DNA of 21,230 nucleotides, taken from Penium margaritaceum (taxonomy: Eukaryota > Streptophyta > Zygnematophyceae > Desmidiales > Peniaceae). Under the pieces are notes generated by a model. That model saw only the letters and a program-made list of their open reading frames with translations. It was not told the DNA's origin and made no database searches. Below are positions 16,816-21,230 of the stretch, one piece after another; within the stretch, counting starts at the first letter, position 1; each line of letters begins with the position of its first letter. The translations under genes were made by a program, and so were the position numbers. Location of the stretch: the NCBI GenBank assembly GCA_023375785.1, contig SZWC01023106.1, positions 8,686 to 29,915 on the forward strand. The letters run 5' to 3'.

Positions 16816-18994
16816 ACATGAGTGTGAATTGTTTTCAGTACAAGACTAGAGTGATGTGGGAGGGGGGCTTGGGAGTTGAGAGTGGAGCTGGGAATCACAT
16901 ATGGAGCTGAACATTGTGATAAGTGCGTTTCACAAAAATTTGTACGCTTGTGTAAAGGACTTTGTGTTTTAAGAAAGGGGAGTGTGGAAGGCATGGAAGT
17001 TTTAGCATAGAAGTGTACATGACAAGCGTATGAGGAGGGCTTAAAGTGTACGTGGAATGTGGAAGTTGAGGTGTCCATTGAGACGAGCTCATTGCACATG
17101 ATTTCATTCATGTGTTTGTGAAGTAAGCATGCTTTCAGGGAGAGGAGTGTAAAAGTTAGGAGGTATCAAGTAAGAGTATAAGGTGTGTCTGAGGAGGTGG
17201 GAAAAAAACCTTATGAGGTGTATATGAATGTCTATACTGGTGTACACCTTTAGACTAGTGTGAAGGTGTTACTTGTAATGATTTTAATCTTTGAAGTTTT
17301 CATTCTTTGGATGACATCTGTTCTCGTTTGTACACGATGGGGAGTGGAAGTGTGTGTGGAGAGTATCAAAGGAGATGTGAGAATGTGTGAGTGTGTTGAG
17401 AATACAAACATACGCTAGTGGATAATGCTATGTTCGTTACGAAAGAAACAGGAAAGTGGGGTGGATGGAGTGGGATGGGATTGTTTTGAAGTGGAAGTGT
17501 ATGAAAGGAGTGAATGTTAATGTTTTGAAAAGAGTGAGAGTGGTTCGCATCAATGCAAAACTTTGTGAAGTGGAAAAATACACATTTTTCATAGAACACA
17601 TGCAATACTTTTGAACTTTCTCAAGTGTTGAACTTTTTTGTAGTGCTATCTTAGAGGCCAAAAATCTTATTGGAAGTCCAGAGAAATCATTTGTACGTTT
17701 CTGGATTTGAAATACAATACTGGCTATGCATGTAGTTTCTTTTCACATCCGTGTTTGAACTCACAATGGGAATCACCTTGACATTACGAACCAAAAGCAC
17801 TCTAATTTCTTGACTCCACGTGAGGGCTAGGGTGTCTGGCAAGGGACGTGACTTGCAGTAAAGATAGGAATTTATTACAAAAATGAAAAAAAATTGAGAG
17901 CACACCATTCGAATACTGACCGGTCGGACAAGCCGGTCGCATGATGGCTGTAATGTTGACTCTATCGTCTGTTGTTCTCATTGTCAAGCTAAAAGAGAAA
18001 AACAGTTCGTGCAATAGGATGTGCATATTTCTCTTAATTGTACAAGCCATCCAATCGGCAATGCAAAGACTTCATACATGTGTATGTATCTCGTTCTCGT
18101 TTGATTCCTCTATTCAAAACAACAGTAACATAAAAGGTGATATGGGAAACATGTGCATTGGACGGCACAAAATCATGATGTGTTTGTCAAACTTTTGGAT
18201 CATTTGCACTTTAGAAGATCAAGATGAATGGAACATGCATAATTCTAAATACAAAACGTGAAGTACCAAATCTTGCAAGACTAGCGAAATGATAACAACA
18301 CATGTGGTTGGTGGTCATTTGTACTCTACAAAAATGTATTGTTAATATAAAATAATGCTGTGATATAAGTTTGGCACTTGTCCCCAAACAAGCCGTCCTA
18401 AGATGCAAGGGGTGCGCATCAATAACCGGTAAACACTTCCAGGTCTCATGTGCCGTCAATCAACATGCATCGATGATGTCTAGTCAAGATGCTGGTTTGT
18501 GGACGTGTGTCCACTTTCCATCCACATTCATATGGGAGCATGTTCACCTTCTCGTACACTTGCATCGTACATTTGTACCCGTTGGATACGGGGAAGGACC
18601 ATCCTCCTCCTCATCATAAATTGCGGAAGCATATATGATGACTCTAAGTGAACATGAACGAATTCCTATGTGTACGTCAAACGTATTTGTGCAACTGTGT
18701 ATCTCACATGTTCCTAGCCTCTTCAAAACTTCTTTCCAAAAGCTCTATTGTGTTGCTGAACCCCCCTCAACCACGGAAGATGTATGAGGCGAGTGCATGC
18801 GGAAGTGTATACTTCCGTGCATTTGTAACACTACCTCGAACATTCATACTATACATGTGTTCAGTACAAATTTTCCAGGTAATGCTGCAAATGCAGTGCA
18901 CTTGTGCACTTATATGTAGTGAAAATGCCTATCATGTTGCACAATACCCAATACAATCTCCACGTGCACTTTCGTGGGTTGTCCTTTGGACAGG

Positions 18995-19020
18995 TGGGAG
19001 GGGACAGATGGGAGGGGACA
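18995..19020 (+). repeat. Short G-rich tandem repeat
   Basis: TGGGAGGGGACA is repeated exactly at 18995-19006 and 19009-19020, spaced 14 bases apart. Confidence 0.6.
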
Positions 19021-19345
19021 TGTGTCAAAGAGATTGTATCAGTTCAACTACGAAAAAGTGAGAGTGTGTCTGGGAATCTCGACAGGCAACAAACACTAAT
19101 TTTTGTGTTGGGGTTCACAACTAATAATGTGAAGAAGTATTGCAGAGCCCAATCTGCCAACATGTGGGTAGGTCACCTTATCGCCCGCCAGTTGTCAGGG
19201 TAAAGGAAACATGGTTTGTCTTTTAAAAAATGTACACAGTTACAATTATTGTTGTTATGCATTTTTGATAGATCTTTTAGCATGTAGTAAATGTTACATC
19301 CATAAGGAAAACACCTCACAAGGAGGTCAATGACTACCTTAAACT

Positions 19346-19722
19346 CTAGGCTATTTGCAAACTCTAACATACCAGCAGCTCACATCCATTGACACGACTC
19401 TTGCACCACCTGGGAAAGAAAATGTTAGGCTCCCAAGAAGACTGAGGCGCCCATGAAGCGAGAAGCGGACAAGCATCGGACAACCATTGAGTTCCACACT
19501 GGTGATTGCATCAAACTAGGCTCCACAAATTGCATGTTGCAAGGACAGGACCATGCAAAGCTAAAACCCAAATGGTTTGGTCATAACGTCGTCTTTAAGA
19601 AGGAGACACCTCTTGACACCAATCTCACCTTCCTCAGAGCAAGGATTTCCACTCGGAGTTCCACATTTGTTGATCCAAGCTCTACTAAGACCCCAACAAG
19701 CACTTGCTTGGCAAGGATTTAA
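19346..19722 (+). pseudogene. Element 2 integrase C-terminus (GPY/F-like)
   Basis: CATCCATTGACA (19384-19395) is identical to the matching point in element 1, so integrase sequence resumes by about 19350. An open frame from the ATG at 19453 reads MKREADKHRTTIEFHTGDCI and GQDHAKLKPKWFGHNVVF. It matches the family's MKRYADxxR...FxxGDxV...KLxPxFxGPF pattern and FHTGD/GQDFAKL of element 1. The second half leaves the pattern, probably through frameshift. Confidence 0.8.
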
Positions 19723-19760
19723 GCCTTCCGCAACTCGTGTAAGTGGACGAATATACGGAT

Positions 19761-19860
19761 TACAGATTTGAAGACATCATCAGACACCAACGGAAAGGCA
19801 AACCCAGAGATGATCTCTGGAAGTGGTGGCGGTACAATGTGTTGGAACAACAACGCACAT
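19761..19860 (+). pseudogene. Element 2 chromodomain
   Basis: YRFEDIIRHQRKGKPRDDLW followed by KWWRYNVLEQQRT and a TGA matches the chromodomain pattern YEVExIL-HR-G...LVKWxGY. Aromatic positions are partly kept. It sits where chromoviruses carry it, between the integrase tail and the polypurine tract, in a different frame from the GPY/F-like part. Confidence 0.75.
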
Positions 19861-19936
19861 GACATCACTACATTGATCGACATATTTGTTTTTCAACATA
19901 GGCATACTTGATGTACCACGGTGAGAATTCACAGCT

Positions 19937-19952
19937 AAGAGGGGAGGGGGAG
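19937..19952 (+). other. Element 2 polypurine tract
   Basis: AAGAGGGGAGGGGGAG directly precedes the LTR start TGTTGTATCC. All 16 bases are purines. This is the expected plus-strand primer. Confidence 0.85.
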
Positions 19953-20492
19953 TGTTGTATCCAATAGGTACACGCGTTTCTTATCTTTTCAAGGGGGAAT
20001 TTTGGTCATTACATGTGTATCCCACCGCACGATGAAGTCCGAAATTTTTATGCTGATCGGCTGTGGGAACTTTGGCCAGCATCCCCGATCTCTGATGTTT
20101 ATTCCAGAAGTTTTTCAAAACATGAGACCACCTTCCAAAATTGATGGTTGAACTATTTTGAATCGTATCAACAATATCTAGTCATCTTATGAACGGTTTT
20201 TGACATTTAAAACAAGAAATTCGCCTTTATATTGTAAAACCATCAAAATTATTGGAAACTATTGTAAAAAACCACTCATGTCACCACATTACACTTGCCG
20301 CTTGTCTCGGGCGTAAAAGACCCTAGACATGCCTCATTTTGGTTTTACCATTTGTATAAATGTTCCAAAATTACAAAAAAATTCTATTAATATTGATTTA
20401 TACCACCGTTAAAGAATGGAAGCGTTCCATGTTCGCGATATTGTATTTAGCTTCACAATTTCTACCTGCTCTCCATGTGCATTTACATAGCA
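19953..20492 (+). repeat. Element 2 3' LTR (540 bp)
   Basis: It starts TGTTGTATCC, and its first 28 bases match the start of element 1's 3' LTR at 20 positions, including GTACACG. A TTTTGA...ATC...ACA...TATGAA block near 20152-20200 and an ATATTGT...GCTTCACA...CCATGT block near 20440-20478 also match, in order. These place the end at about 20492 (..ATAGCA). Length agrees with element 1. No coding content. Confidence 0.75.
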
Positions 20493-20640
20493 TAGGAGAA
20501 GTGTAAAAAGTGTATTAATCGAATATTTTTTCATTAGTTTAAATATTCAAATTTTGCGGAGAATAATTTAAAATCATCGTGTTCTATCTGGTGCGTTGTC
20601 TCCTAGCCTTGTTTCATGCCACTTAGTGCCTTAGGGTGAC
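20493..20640. other. AT-rich flank, nothing recognised
   Basis: This is AT-rich sequence after the element 2 LTR. I see no gene or repeat in it. It should be host flank of element 2. Confidence 0.4.
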
Positions 20641-21010
20641 AGAAGAAATTGTGTCTTACGCTGATGGTTCAACTCTCGTGGATGTGGGACTGGGTCGATC
20701 CGGCCTGCCCCGGTCCAACGGGCGACCGTCCTCGCGCGCCTTCCTGTCCGCCTGGGCAACGCGGTCGATCCGGTCCAGTTTTCTAACCCACGCGCTTTTC
20801 GTTCACCCCCAGATCGGCACGCGAAACGGCAACGACGGCAGTGGAATCTTCCGCGAAGACGCGGTTGCACACTGCTGCACACTGCTGCGAATCATTAGAT
20901 TCCATAATAAGTTCAAAATTAGTGGCCGTTCTTTTAGTGTAAGGCATCGCAACGAACGAGATAGATGAGCGTTTCCACGGACATGTAGGCCGTCGCGATT
21001 GGATCAATAT
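20641..21010. other. CpG-rich island with short repeats, no assignable gene
   Basis: GC and CpG content rise sharply here. Both strands stay open (plus 20636-20968, minus 20882-20631), but neither translation shows a domain; GC-rich DNA gives long chance frames. GGTCGATCCGG occurs at 20693 and 20763, the perfect hairpin CCGCG-AAGA-CGCGG at 20851-20864, and TGCACACTGC twice in tandem at 20866-20885. It may be a promoter or first exon of a gene to the right or on the minus strand, but this is a guess. Confidence 0.4.
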
Positions 21011-21230
21011 GAGGTCCTGTTGGATTCACACCACGTCAGTTGTTGACCACACATTTTTTTGTAGTCAATGCAGGGATCGACGGGAGGGCTGGGTTGGCGT
21101 AGCTTTTTTCTCGATGCAGAGTGCCACAGGCCGTCGATTAACAACACATCTGAGCTATGCCGACCGTGTTGTGATATCTGAACGTGCCCTTTAAAAAACT
21201 ATCGAAAGTTCGATCTCACCTCCCCCCTCC
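21011..21230. other. Right edge: no gene; terminal pyrimidine tract
   Basis: No supported coding sequence. The last 12 bases (21219-21230) are all pyrimidine, directly after CTCA. On the minus strand this is a purine run followed by TGAGATCG, which could be a polypurine tract and LTR start of another minus-strand element, but the window ends. Confidence 0.25.

Larger units (their letters stand above)
16509..19345. other. Unidentified 2.8-kb block splitting the element 2 integrase
   Basis: Element 1 has only about 45 nt at this point, so this is an insertion or rearrangement. No frame over 110 codons, no transposase, RT, LTR pair or clear terminal inverted repeats were found. The first 1.1 kb (to about 17640) is rich in G and T on the plus strand with many GTGT and GAGG words; the remainder is more balanced. 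It contains a CCGGTC direct repeat pair (17923-17941 region), the hairpin CGGAAGT/ACTTCCG near 18800-18818, and a short G-rich tandem at 18995-19020. Origin unknown. Confidence 0.6.
14619..20492 (+). mobile_element. Element 2: chromovirus of the same family, 5'-truncated and interrupted
   Basis: On the plus strand the remains of gag, RT thumb, RNase H, integrase, chromodomain, polypurine tract and 3' LTR follow in order. There is no 5' LTR or primer site: gag begins about 70 bases after the outer end of element 1's 5' LTR. About 2 kb from the middle of gag to the RT palm is missing near 15150, and the integrase is split by the block 16509-19345. Shared motifs and LTR ends show that it is a relative of element 1. 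The elements point away from each other. Confidence 0.85.

Noticed and set aside
17900..17945. tRNA-like B-box word near ATTCGAAT
   Set aside because: No acceptor stem or cloverleaf can be formed around it.
16509..19345. Helitron or cut-and-paste transposon identity for the insert
   Set aside because: A CTAG occurs near the right edge, but the expected 3' hairpin, matching 5' end, terminal inverted repeats and target duplication are not evident.
20631..20968. Overlapping open frames on both strands as genes
   Set aside because: GC-rich DNA lacks stops by chance; neither translation has domain-like character.

Overview
The window reads as nuclear DNA of a green-lineage eukaryote, most likely a streptophyte (land plant or charophyte alga; the exact organism cannot be fixed from the sequence). 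The reasons are a plant-type Myb/SANT-like DNA-binding protein, two Ty3/gypsy chromoviruses with a Met-tRNA-like primer site, a LINE of the endonuclease-plus-reverse-transcriptase type, and splice-site-like motifs. There are no operons, ribosome-binding sites, tRNA, rRNA or CRISPR arrays. Nearly everything recognisable is retrotransposon in some state of decay. One intact protein-coding gene stands between the elements.

Layout: (1) about 1-6710, minus strand: a fairly young LINE whose 3' end lies off the left edge. Read right to left it has intron-like 5' blocks, ORF1 (low-complexity N-terminus, unassigned globular middle, C-terminal C2H2-like zinc finger), an inter-ORF spacer, and ORF2 (endonuclease, reverse transcriptase, C-terminal region). 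It carries only a few frameshifts, and its five in-frame premature stops are all TGA. (2) 6711-7850: a CpG-rich region with more splice-donor-like sites on the minus strand and CTAATTAG inverted repeats. (3) 7851-8660, plus strand: an intact, intronless Myb/SANT-like gene. (4) about 8637-14618, minus strand: an old but structurally complete chromovirus (element 1). Its order is 5' LTR at right, primer site, gag, protease, RT, RNase H, integrase, chromodomain, polypurine tract and 3' LTR at left, the last touching the Myb-like gene. (5) 14619-20492, plus strand: a second chromovirus of the same family (element 2), head-to-head with element 1. It lacks a 5' LTR and the gag-to-RT middle, and its integrase is split by about 2.8 kb of unidentified DNA. 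It still has a GPY/F-like module, chromodomain, polypurine tract and a 540-bp 3' LTR. (6) 20493-21230: AT-rich flank, a short CpG-rich island, and a terminal pyrimidine tract.

The elements do not form a pathway with the Myb-like gene. The main interest is structural: intron-like blocks inside a LINE, TGA stops at expected arginine sites in several elements, an LTR running into the 3' end of a live-looking gene, a head-to-head chromovirus pair with one central LTR, and an unexplained 2.8-kb insert whose ends can be placed by comparing the two relatives.
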